Of a stretch of DNA of 64,000 nt, positions 24,962 to 35,968 are shown piece by piece. Position numbers and translations under genes: made by a program. Source of the stretch: Helicostylum pulchrum (taxonomy: Eukaryota > Mucoromycota > Mucoromycetes > Mucorales > Mucoraceae); contig JAIXMO010000034.1 in the NCBI GenBank assembly GCA_025677825.1, forward strand, positions 62,001-126,000, given 5' to 3'. Position 1 is the first letter of the stretch, and every line of letters starts with the position of its first letter. The notes beneath the pieces are model-generated. The model made no database searches. It was not told the origin of the DNA and saw nothing but the letters and a program-made list of their open reading frames with translations.

Positions 24962-26693
24962 TTAGTTGGTTGATAGTTGATCGAGGATACCTTGACGGTA
25001 TTGAAATATCTGGGGAATCTTCTCAGCAAACTTCTTAAGCTCCCTAGGCGTCGAAGGACAGGTCAATACAATATAAGTGCGTTTAATAAAATGGTCTTCG
25101 TAGTAAGTCAAGGACTCAAAATAAATATTCAAATCTAAATAATAAAAATATATATACTTTACTAAATACTTTTTTTGCTATACAATATTGATATAGAAGT
25201 GATTATCTTACCATGATATCTTATATAAAATTGACTTGGTATTTCAATACCTTCAGCTTTTTTCACTTTTAACGTTTTAATAAAATGCTTGATCAATTTT
25301 TCTTCGTCGCCTTTTTCTTTTTCAGTGCCGCTGTTAAAATCAATACCTCCTGATAACTCCACAAAAAGAGGCGTAATCTTCTTATTTTTTACTTGAAAAG
25401 CAATTCCATCCCACTTTACATTCCCTGTTGACCTTGCTTGTCTTTCAACCCTATATAAGTTATATGTCAAACTAGTTTTTTTTTTTTGCGAAAATAAATC
25501 ATAAGCTTACCATTGCATATCAATTACATCATTACGTGAAATAAACAAATTATGTAAAATTGGAATAGTAGTGAGAAATGCTGCGTTCCGCTCGAGCTGT
25601 TGCTGCTGCAATGGATTTCGTGGACTATCTATTAGGTTGAGGCTATTTCCGTAGAATTTAGATCTTTGAACTAATTTTGGTTAGTATATGTTGTTGAGCA
25701 ACTTACAAATGCGTACAGAGTAACTCTGTAAAATTCAAATCATCATGACAAACAATATCGAAAGGTCCTTCCATTGTGAGAGCATGGGATCTGATAGTCG
25801 ATCTAATTAATCTTGAGCTTGGTTCGCAATTACCAATTTTTTCAAGGAGAAGTAGACAATCATCTGAAAGTTGTTTCGAAGGAATATTTGTAATATTAGA
25901 CAAGAAAAGAGCTACTGTATTATCATTTTTTGATTGCTTATATTCTTCTTGATCCAAGTAAATAATCTTTTCTTCAAATCTATATGAATGATATAGGTAT
26001 AGCAGTAAGAAATCTATTTCATTACTGCCCCTAAACAACAACTATTCTAAAATTTGATAGACTCACTCTTTAAAAACAACATTTTCTAGTTCCTTCCAAT
26101 CGTCATCTACTTTATCGTCCCTTTGAGTATCTACTTCGGTGTCAGCCGCTGTTGAGCTATTTTCTACACCTGAAACTGTTTGGGCGATCTGGATAGTAAA
26201 TCTTTACTTGTTAGTCTCAAGTGATATTTTTCGGTTAAAAAACTTTACTTTAGAAATTATTGCATCAAAAGAAGAGCAGGCTGTTTCGTTAGTTGCTTCA
26301 ATTGTTATTCTTTGTCTCTTGGACATTCTCTCTTCACTATCTTTCTTGTCACGCTCCAACCAGTAATTCGCGTATTGCTGACCAAAAACCGACGTTGGGT
26401 TACTTCGCGACTAAAACAAAACAAGGAATGAAAGTTATTAACGTATTTTAAATAGATTACCGAATAGATTTTGTTACGTTGAACGTATTAATGACATCTG
26501 CAAGCTTTGTTTTTTCTTCTCTTTCGGCTTCACGTAACGCTTTTCTCATTATATTGCTGTAGCTACGGTTGGTATTTTCTTTGGTACTAGAAAGCAAATT
26601 TGCAAAGTCAACATAATCGTAAGCTGGTGATAAGTGCTTAGCAGTTAAAAGCCAAGAGGAGTATGACAACTCTTTTGGTAATCCTTTGAACAT
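24962..26693 (-). CDS. Unknown 445-aa protein, possibly nuclease-fold family
   Basis: Exons 26693-26478, 26410-26249, 26188-26067, 25979-25707, 25663-25511, 25450-25212, 25134-24962 total 1338 nt. Not a family I can name. N-terminal region: GLPKELSYSSWLLTAKHLSP then charged, helical KALREAEREEKTKLADVI. A basic, Ser-rich linker (EERMSKRQRITIEA) could be a nuclear signal. The C-terminal third has KWDGIAFQVKNKKITPLFVE followed by LSGGIDF, a D..(E)-type arrangement reminiscent of PD-(D/E)XK-like proteins common in Mucoromycota, but the catalytic Lys is not evident. It ends YRQGILDQLSTN. The fifth exon acceptor (CAAAG) was chosen by frame. A 28-nt A-run on the coding strand lies 15 nt upstream of the ATG. 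Confidence 0.7.
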
Positions 26694-26708
26694 GCTCACG
26701 AGAAAAAG

Positions 26709-26736
26709 TTTTTTTTTTTTTTTTTTTTTTTTTTTT
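26709..26736. repeat. 28-nt T homopolymer upstream of the 445-aa gene
   Basis: Poly(dA:dT) tract in the presumed promoter or 5' leader of the minus-strand gene that starts at 26693. Confidence 0.8.
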
Positions 26737-26984
26737 GCAAAGTAAAAATAAAAGGAGATTTTATTTAGCCAGTAAATCAATTAACGAAGAAAAAGCAAAG
26801 CAAAAAACGGTAAAGAGGTAAAGATTATATATTTGCTAGTCCCTTGAGTATCTCATCAAAAATATATGATCCACATCGGTTTCTATGCGGTATTGTGGGC
26901 TATTAAGGCTATTATAAAACAGTTTGTTAATACGATTTGGGGAATTTTCATTATTTAAAGCAAACGCGGTTTGAGAAGACTCTC

Positions 26985-27155
26985 TGCAGTGTTGAAGACA
27001 AGATTGCACTTTCTACAAGCACCATAAATCAAAGTGTCTAAAGTCCAGAGCCATAAAAGCTTGTGAAGTGCCAGATGAGCAAGACAGCAAGTTGCTGTGG
27101 TCATTAGCAGAACACACACTTACGGATGTCAGTAGAGCAAATTGAAGATTAGCAG
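26985..27155. repeat. Direct repeat unit 1 (about 171 bp)
   Basis: Nearly identical to 27236-27408. Both run from CAGTGTTGAAGA through AAAGCTTGTGAAGTGCCAGA to GAAGATTAGCA. No function recognised; see the second unit. Confidence 0.85.
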
Positions 27156-27235
27156 AACTACAAGCAGCCCTCATGACGATTATGTTGAAAGTAAATAGAG
27201 AGGACTACTGGTGTCTTTTCATATTACAAATCTCC

Positions 27236-27408
27236 TTGCAGTGTTGAAGATAAGATTGCACTTTCTACAAGCACCATAAATCAAAGTGTCTAAAGTCCAT
27301 AACCATAAAAGCTTGTGAAGTGCCAGATGAGCAAGACAGCAAGTTGCTGTGGTCATTAGCAGAACACACACTCTTACGGATGTCAGTAGAGCAAATCGAA
27401 GATTAGCA
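27236..27408. repeat. Direct repeat unit 2 (about 173 bp)
   Basis: Second copy, differing from unit 1 by a handful of substitutions and a 2-nt insertion (ACACACTCTTACGG versus ACACACTTACGG). The units are separated by about 80 bp of unrelated DNA. On the minus strand one frame reads TLDTLIYGACRKCNL.., with a CxxC pair, but no complete gene could be built. Confidence 0.85.
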
Positions 27409-28442
27409 AGAGTTGTAACCACAGTCTGTGATAAACAAAAAAGAGGGTTATGCAACTATAAAAAAAATTCAGAAGGGAAAAAACAATATTGGTGACGTGA
27501 AAGTCTGGGTTAACCAATGATAAGGTGAATTTCAAAAACAATAAAAGTAGGCACTGGGAGCTGGAATTTTTTGTTGAGTATCGGATATAAGAACCGTTTG
27601 TACAACGGAAGGGAATCTAATGCAGGTGATCGGGACATGTACCCTTTTTTTTTCAATCGTAAAAAGTCTGGGGTCAATACAGTTGAAAGTTGTTTAAGAT
27701 GGAACCTTATTGTTTATACGTGGTTTATGCATTTTAAGGTTTCACTAAAGTACTAAGCAATAAGATAACGAATACACATTTGTCGATTTAATAAAATATC
27801 AAGTTCTATAGTTCTAGACACCAAATGTCAAACTGTGTTTTGTTTGGTTCGCATTGTAAACACGCTATTTTACCTCCTATTGGTACACCATTGTATTTTA
27901 GCCCAACTTTTACCAGTTATTACGCTCAGACTCTGCATTTTTTTAATTGGTTATCATCGGACATCGTACTCTTTCTTTTTGTAAAGAGATGTACGTATTT
28001 TCTTGATAAAAAATTAAGGTATGACGCTTTGCAATATGATTAGATATTTTTTCTCACAATAATAAACTATTTTTTTTTTAGGTTTGAAATGGTGAAACGA
28101 TTAGTTTATAACACTATTCTTTAACAGGTTTGCTTTTTTATAACGGAAAGATTTCAAGTGAAAAAAAAAAAGGATCCGTTAAAAAGAAAGTATTAAGAGT
28201 CAGATATAAAGCGGGAATCATGGCTAGATTACCATTTATATAATTCTTGTAAAACCTTTGATAATGATAGTTTTAAAAAAGGGGAGTTATCAGCTGCTTA
28301 TTTTTGATATCTATTGGTTCATATTATTAATTTGATATTTGCACAAGGATTTCCTTATTCATTCTTATACAATAAAAATAGGAGTTTTTTTTTTATTTAT
28401 TTACTTTATTTTCTTTCTTCTCTAATTTTTTTGTTTAAAAAT
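27409..28442. other. Intergenic, upstream of the cyclin gene
   Basis: About 1 kb AT-rich. Open frames (for example 27825-28043) lack exon-like support. No recognised element. Confidence 0.4.
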
Positions 28443-28467
28443 ATGATTACTACTGCTACTGCTACTG

Positions 28468-28498
<31 letters not shown>

Positions 28499-29236
28499 AG
28501 CAGCAACAACAATTCAGCAGAATATGAATATAATAATTAAAAATCCAATAGTTCATGAAAAAAAAGAATGTTTCAGTAACGACTACCGCCCTTTACCTAC
28601 AGTCTTAACTGGTAAAATTAAATATATGCATTTTTTTATTTTTAATTAAACTTTTTTTTTACCAGACTTTTTTGCTTTTAAATTATGTGATTTTATTCGA
28701 ACTCGACCTTTACCAAGTGGATCTAAAAGAACAACGCCAGAATTAGTTTATTTCATCTTGAAAATCACATCACAAGCTCGTATATCATGTCACATTGCGG
28801 TAGTTGCACTTATTTATATAGAAAGATGTAAGGCTGCACTTCCAAAAAATGCAATTGGTGATCAAGGTACTTTATATTATATATACATTTTATAACAACA
28901 ACAATATTAACAACTTTTAATAATATAATAGACACTATTCATCGTATATTTGTGGCTTCTCTTTTAGTGGCATCTAAATATTTACATGGCACATGTTGGG
29001 GTGAAAGCCAAAGAGTTACGGAAGATGAGCATGATTTCAAATTACTAGCAGAAGATGAATTACCGGTTTGGCTAAATAATGCAAGAATGGCAAATATTTG
29101 TACTAGATTTTATACACTTCAGCAAATTAATCAATTAGAATTATCATTCTTAAATTTAATCAAATTTGAATGCTTTGTTAATCCAATCGAAGTACAAGAG
29201 TATTTAGTCAAACATAGACAAGATTTATTACTGTAG
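28443..29236 (+). CDS. PHO80-like cyclin (Pcl family)
   Basis: Regulatory cyclin expected to bind a Pho85/CDK5-type kinase. Exons 28443-28611, 28666-28866, 28932-29236; 675 nt, 224 aa. After an N-terminal Thr/Ala run encoded by an ACT microsatellite (about 28446-28500), the cyclin PHO80 domain covers about residues 60-190: DFIRTRPLPSGSKRTTPELV, ARISCHIAVVALIYIERC, HRIFVASLLVASKYLHGTCW and LELSFLNLIKFECFVNPIEV. The AxxLVASKYLHG and LNLI.FE motifs are characteristic. The protein is short and ends soon after the cyclin box (HRQDLLL). Which Pcl class it belongs to (Pho80-type or Pcl6/7-type) cannot be decided here. Confidence 0.92.
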
Positions 29237-30689
29237 AAGGATTTTATATATGTATATATTTATTATATACAGTGTGTAATGATAAATCATATATATATAT
29301 ATATCTAAAATATACTTTTACAGTTGTACATATTGCATAAGAATTTAATACCCCTCATCATAATATATATATAATAAACTGATAATTTTATCTGTGACAC
29401 ATCACGTAAGGAAATTCAGGTTATTCTGAACGTTGAAATTAACCTATTACATTTGATTGTTACCGCATTTGTATATAATATGATCGACCCTCCCCTCCTT
29501 TCTCCTATCAATATCATATGCTGTTTTAGCCGTGTGATTTCCATATTGTCCTTTTCCGATAGAATTACCTTTGATGGCAATTACATTTATTAATCACCAC
29601 GTGTCTCTTCATGTTAATTATAATCACTTGTCTTATTAATCTCCCAAAAAAAAGGCCCTACTTAGCATCGCCAAGTGAAACTAGCTAATTTACACCTGAC
29701 GTTTTTGAAGGTTGTTGTCGCTCACAAGATTATTGTCGACAACACTCAATCCTGTCATCTTATTGGTAGTAGTATTTAGACCCTAAGAATAGAGCTGTAA
29801 CAATTGTGAGAGGTACTACATGATTTTAAATGTATTAGTTTAGACAACAAAAACACCTTATTTCAAGTACAATATTACAGAGTTATATGTTTCATCGCTT
29901 GCTTATCTACCGTCTGTATTTAATGACACTTTCTAGTTGGCTTTCTTTGAATATGATCCCTTTGTTGTATAATTTATGATAAAATACACTTTTTTATCAT
30001 TACGTTCTTTTTTTTTTTTTTTCCTCTTTCTTTTTGAAAATGAATTCAAACACAAGCAAAAATATCTTTTTATTCAAACGAAGCTTTTTCCTGTGATATG
30101 CTGGTGCAAACGAATACGGTTCGTTTAAAACTGGAATAGCCGCAGCAGATAAAAGGCAAATGCACCACACTTTTTTAATCGACCGTGTAACCGATCGTTG
30201 AAGCAATACAAGACCTGAAACGATAAAGTCTGTCTTTACTGGTAAGTACTATCGACAGAAACAGAATAAACAGTTACCATGAACTCTTGCATATTTATCA
30301 TAAAATCAGTGCTACAACTGAAAAAAAAAAAGTACAACCCCCACAGAAGCACTAATGTACACACCGGATCAGAAATCCTAAAAAGTTCATCTAAAGCTCT
30401 TTACTTGCAGTTCTTTAATACTATTTATCGAAACAGTCAAACGTGGCTTGACGAAACAGCATATTTTTCCTGTTGAAAGCTGCAATTTGATGGTGCCATA
30501 TCTCAACATGAAATCCGTAGTGATATAGTAAATATAATTACAATAGAAATAGGGGCATTCACGTACTACTATTTTAGCTTTTTCTGTCAAAATACACCAC
30601 CGTCAAATTTATCGCCACTTCAAAAAAGAAATAAAAAGTGTAATAAAAAAAAAATCACTTTTTTTAACATTCAATACATTTTTTATTTC
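29237..30689. other. Intergenic region, no supportable gene
   Basis: 1.45 kb between two plus-strand genes, with AT dinucleotide runs (29290-29310, 29360-29372) just after the cyclin gene. Several short ORFs (30000-30206 -, 30279-30476 +) have no family signal. The promoter of the Nic96 gene presumably lies in the last few hundred bases. Confidence 0.45.
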
Positions 30690-33600
30690 ATGTCTTCTAA
30701 ACTATTTGAAAAGCTTTTGCAATCGTCAAAGGCGCTTGTTGATTCACCTACACAAAGTGAAACTCCTCAACTGGAGCGTGAATTAAGTCAAATTGCTTCT
30801 GAATCTTTATTATTAAAAAATAGATTAAACACAGATCAAGGGCTCAATGCCACCGCGTACGTTTTTTTTTTATACCCTCTCTTTTTTTTTATATATTACT
30901 AAGACAGTTTTTGAATAGACATTACTTTTTAGCACAGAGTGGAGCGAATACACAAGAAGTATGTGAAACTTTAAACACAATCGATACCAGAGTTACGTTC
31001 CAACCTTTAGAAAAGCTTCCAACCAATGATGTCGAGGTATTTTATATATTCTAATTCAAAAAAAAATACGTAAAAAAAAGTTACTCATGTATTATATAGT
31101 CTTATTTGAAACAAGTACAAAAAGAAATTGTTATTGCTACAGTCCAAGAGACTAACCGTAATGTAAGTGTTGCTTTTTTTTTCAGAAAAAAAAAGAGGAG
31201 TTTATTCATAATTTATTGGTTTTTGTTTAGACAAGAGAGAATGTTTTAGAGCTTTTAGAGGATAGTTTACAGCGTAATTGGAGAGACTCGCGTCGTAAGA
31301 TATTAGAGGATTGGGATTATGAGCAAGAAGATAAGAAGTTTGGTCGTAAGGTACAAGGAAAGGATCAGGTAAGAGAACACAAAACAACGCGATGAAAATA
31401 AGTACATTAAGCATTTTTTTTTTTTTTTGGGGGAAAAATAGCAAGTACAAAGCTTCAAGAAACAAATGATTAGTTTCTCCACAGTGATCAAGGAACTTAA
31501 CAAGAGTCGTTTATTATCAGAAAACACACCCATTATTAAAAAATTCAAATCTTTGGCTCAACTTACTTCGTGTGATAAGATGCAAGAAAGATCCATGCTG
31601 GATTCTTGGGATATTGCTTCCAGTCTTACAAACGAATCAAGAGAAAACGGGCCTCAATTTAATGTTAGTTTGTATGGTGGAGCAGAGACTACTGTTAAAA
31701 AGAATCGTCGTTTGATTGAGTCATCCAGAGGATGGTTAGAGAATGAGTAAAGTAGTAATTGGTTGAATAGTAATTTATACACACTAACAAATGGAAGTAT
31801 AGGTTTATGTCGTATGTTAAAGATACGTTAAATAAGAAAGCAGTTGAAGCAAAGGTGGGTGGATCACCTTCGTTAAAGCATCGTATGCAAGCCTTTATGA
31901 CATCCGTGTTTTCAAAGAACTCGATTTGGATCGATGAAAAATTAGAGATTCAAAAGAACATGCCTATATGGTTATACACTTATTTACTTATTCGTAGTGG
32001 GCATCATGATTTAGCCTTAAACTTTGTGAACGAAAATACCGTTTTCTTTAATGATTCGCCATCCTTTCCTACTTATTTGAAGGAATACTTTTCTTCACCT
32101 GTTAAACTGTAAGTGTCATCTTATACAAACATATTTGTTTTCTAATTTCTGTTTTTTTTTTAAAAAAAAAGTGTATCTGATCAACACCGTAAAGAAATTT
32201 TAGAACAATATCAAAGAATGGTTTATGGTAACATTCCAAGTGACCCTTATAAGATTCTGTTATACAAGATTATCGGTCGTTGTGAATTAGAAAGCAAGAA
32301 TATTCCTGTCGTCATTAAAACCACCGAGGATTATTTATGGTTGGAACTTATGTTGATTCGCGAAAGTGTCAACTTGGAAAGATACAGTTTTGAGATTTAT
32401 AGATTAATACACTTTCAAAACAAGATATCAAATGCCGGTCCCGCTCATTTCGATCCTAATGGTACAAATCCTTGGTTTTATTTCAAAATACTTTTATTGT
32501 CATTGCAATTTGAAAAGGTATATATATATTAGAAAGAAGTATGAGAGAGGAATATATGCTAACATTTTATTTTTTTTGGGTTAGGCTATTGATTATTTGT
32601 ACAAATCAGAAAAGTTTAGATTGGAAGCTGTTCATTTCGGTATCGCTCTTGCCTATTATGGATTACCTTGTATTCCTAAAGAGCCTCTTGAGCACACATT
32701 GGAGTTATGTAAGGGGGGAACCATAAATTTTTTATACATGTAGAAAGATACTAATATTACTTATACAAAAACTAGTGGTAACTGAAGTAGACGGTAGTGT
32801 CAGCTTAAACTTTAGTCGTCTTATCAGTCAATTTGTACGCTTGTTTGTAACTGATGCATCTGACGATACTTTACAATACTTGTACCTTATTACATTGTAC
32901 CCAACCGAAGATATGACTATTCTTTGCCGTGAATATATCATCAACTATATCGTACGTTGCGACAAGTACAAACAAATTATTGGCTATATCGACAACAAAC
33001 AAGGCACAGTACAACCAGGATCGATCGAGCAGTATAAACCGCTTATTGGCATTGATAGACACAACGGTGATATTTACAAAAAAGCAATCTTGTACCCCAT
33101 TGCACAAAAATTCCAACATGCCGGAAAGTATAAGGACGCAGTCAGTGCTTACGAATTGAGTGGAAAGTACACGGACGCATTAAAGGTATTAAATACAGAA
33201 ATCGATTATGCGTTGGATAGACCTTCTGATCCAAAAGGACAAGGATTACTTCAACAACATCGTGTCGATGAAAGCTTGATTGAGTTCTGTAACACGGTTT
33301 TAAGAAATTATGAAAATAATGTACACATCGATTGTGATCAAAAGGTATTGGATACGCACAAGACTTTACTCAAGTTTTTACAAGCGTGTATTCAATACGA
33401 ACAAGGACAATATGAACAAACGGTCGAGGTAAATATATATTTGGACAAAATGTTTCATTATATAAAATTTACTTACAAAGTTGATGTAGATTATTAAGTC
33501 CACTTATATACTTCCTGATAATACCGATTTTACAAACGTACAGTCGGCTGCTATGCGATTTGATAACCATACCGAGTATACTATTCGTAAGCATATTTCT

Positions 33601-33971
33601 GACATTCTGGTGATGACTATGGAATCTTATCATAAGCTTTGGCAAAAGTATTCCGTATATAATGCTAATATTCATACTGGTTATCAAGAGGTAATTATGC
33701 ACGCATGTGGTTTTTTTTTAAAAAAAAAGTAATAGTTGATCTAACCTTGCAAATGTGTTTTTTTTTATTATTGTTATTAGAATATTGCAAAGATCAAGGG
33801 TGAAGCTTCTGCTATATTACAATTTGTTAGTTTGATCAAGTTTGAGATTCCTGCGGATATAGTTGTCAAGTTAAACAAGTAAGTATATATTAGCAATGAT
33901 AAAATCCTCGGTGACTTATATCTTTCTTTTGTTTTAGGAATGAACTTTTAGCTAAAAATGTTTTATTTTAA
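30690..33971 (+). CDS. NIC96: Nucleoporin Nic96/Nup93
   Basis: Scaffold nucleoporin of the inner ring of the nuclear pore complex. Exons: 30690-30856, 30919-31036, 31100-31162, 31231-31368, 31442-31746, 31803-32108, 32172-32517, 32585-32708, 32776-33428, 33490-33690, 33781-33878, 33938-33971; sum 2553 nt, 850 aa. N-terminal coiled-coil region: LERELSQIASESLLLKNRL, HYFLAQSGANTQEVCETLN. The alpha-solenoid Nic96 domain follows: DYEQEDKKFG, PIWLYTYLLIRSGHHDLAL, GNIPSDPYKILLYKIIGRCE, TEDYLWLELMLIRE, FEKAIDYLYKSE, EAVHFGIALAYYGLP and LNFSRLISQFVRLF, ending LIKFEIPADIVVKLNKNELL. Length is close to yeast Nic96 (839 aa) and human NUP93 (819 aa). All introns are GT-AG and short. Confidence 0.96.
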
Positions 33972-34087
33972 TAAACTCAAAGCGTGTTTTTTTTATAGAA
34001 AAAAAAATGCTATTTTAAAATGCGTAGAATTCTTACACGACAGATATTGTTTTTGTAATAATAATTGCGTGAAAATCAGCCGTTGAT

Positions 34088-34124
<37 letters not shown>

Positions 34125-35156
34125 TAAGAATATTGGATGTTTAAAAGTGAAATGAGGGGAAGATACGTTTCTTTTTTTATGCAACTGTGGTGAAGAAGGA
34201 ATAAGCACCACACTACACTTTGTAATACCCGCGTGCAAAGTTCCAAAATGATGATTCATAAAGTGTAACACCTATTTATTTTTTTCGTGGGAAAAATCCA
34301 AACCTTAAAATTTCGTTATCCGCTTTTTGTTGGTAAAAGATTGGTATAAGTTGCAATTACAGAACGAACTTATAGAAGAATGAATGTACTTTGTGATAGG
34401 ATGGGTAATACATAGTTAGATGCTTTGTTCAAGTAAGCTGATTTTCCTTTTCATCTCTTTCCGAACAAGGCGAAAGGGGGGGAGGGGCGGGAAAGAAATG
34501 CTTATTTGATTAAAAGGTCCGGTTTTTCTTTTTAGTGCCATGGAACTTTTGCAAGCGAAAAAGTTCACCGCCGATAAATTGACCTCTTTTATATATTAAA
34601 AAAATAAATGGCTTTATGAGGTAATAATTAATTCCAAGTCGTGATTGCTTTCTCTATTTTTCTTTCAAGTAATACTAATATAAAATCTTATTTGCGTGAT
34701 ATGTGTATACACATAAATAATCTAGTCTAAGGGCAATAGTAAATCGACCTTATTTTATAACGTGTAATGTTAATTGGTGACGAACCTGTATTCCTGTTTT
34801 CAGTAGCCGCCAATGTGTGCTCATTTTACTGCTTCAGTAAAAAAAAGGGGGAGAGGTACGTAAAATAGAAATGGTTCGTTCTTTTTATTCTTTTTTTTAT
34901 TGTTCGGGTAACGATTTAACCCCAGGTTCTAGTCTTTACACAAACTCCATGTAGGTGATTATTTGCGTATTGATTGGACGTGTTCTTTTCTTCTTTAAAT
35001 TCACGCTAAGCCTAACCATGTGATAGGGCTAGATTTCTCGCTTCAGAAAACCGGACATTTCCGTAGTGCGCTTTTTTTTTTAGTATAAAAAGAGACGCGG
35101 ATTATAAAAAAAAAAAAAGAGTTCCAATTATACTTTTTCTCTACGTTAATAAACAA
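33972..35156. promoter_or_regulatory. Intergenic region with 32-nt T-run and GC-rich STRE-like cluster
   Basis: Contains a T-run at 34092-34123, an unusual G-rich patch at about 34468-34490 (AAGGGGGGGAGGGGCGGG, including AGGGG motifs resembling stress response elements), a second G-rich patch at about 34842-34856, and a TATA-like TATAAAAAGAG at about 35083-35093. Together this looks like the promoter of the small gene at 35157. Confidence 0.45.
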
Positions 35157-35435
35157 ATGCAAGAAATGATGCCCTACAGACAACCCAACAATTCTAATTT
35201 CATCACAGAAACTATGCACATTAATTCAAGTTCGAATCTATCGAATCTTTCAAGTACTGGTATTCGATGTACTGCAACACTATCGAATGACTCCTTTCAA
35301 GTAATTGATTCTACTAGTTCAAGTAATAACGATAAAGAAACTCTCAAATGGTTTTTCAAAGCAGTGTCAGAAGCAGATAATTCTTGTAAATCAACTACTG
35401 AAAATCTAAACAAACTTGTATCTTTCTACCTCTAA
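35157..35435 (+). CDS. Small Ser/Asn-rich hypothetical protein (92 aa)
   Basis: Single-exon ORF starting at the first ATG about 70 nt after a TATA-like box, ending TAA at 35435. Composition is Ser/Asn/Thr-rich (NSSSNLSNLSSTG, DSTSSSNNDKE), followed by a more ordered helix-like KETLKWFFKAVSEADNSCKS and TTENLNKLVSFYL. No signal peptide, no family recognised. The promoter context supports expression; the coding status is inferred. Confidence 0.5.
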   Translation: MQEMMPYRQPNNSNFITETMHINSSSNLSNLSSTGIRCTATLSNDSFQVIDSTSSSNNDKETLKWFFKAVSEADNSCKSTTENLNKLVSFYL

Positions 35436-35968
35436 ATCAACAAAAAAAAAACTCAAGCATAATTTATACCATTTCTTCAAAAAGGAACCTTTTTTTTTTT
35501 CATCCTTATTATATTAGCACAAAGCATAACTTTCTTTTTACTCATTTTTTTTAAAAAAAAAACCCCAACCTCAACTTAATAAAGATATTGTAGTACAAAC
35601 AGTCATTTTTTGTTTTGGATCTTTTGGATCTTTTTTTTCCTAGATCGTGTAATTTGTAATATTCGGATTGCATCAATAGCCTCCATAAATATATAATAGA
35701 TAAATGTAAAATAAGAGATATATACTTTTTACTGATGCAAGTTAGACTAGTATATCAATATATTTGAAATCCATTAAATGACCTTTATTTAGTGAAATGC
35801 GAGGCAATAAATAAAAAGGAACTACTACCTCGAAAATAATAATTTTAATAACGCGCTGTTGCACAAACAGTCATTTCTTTTTGGATCTGTATATATTTTA
35901 AAAGCTTCTTTTTCCTTTTTTTTCGTCTCTCTTTTACTTTTTTATTTATTTTAATCAATAATTATACT
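35436..35968. other. Intergenic, downstream of the 92-aa ORF and upstream of the kelch gene
   Basis: AT-rich. The phrase ACAGTCATTTTT/ACAGTCATTTCTT recurs at about 35599 and 35867 close to TTTTGGATC, a small imperfect direct duplication. A CT-rich stretch precedes the kelch gene start. No gene seen. Confidence 0.4.
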
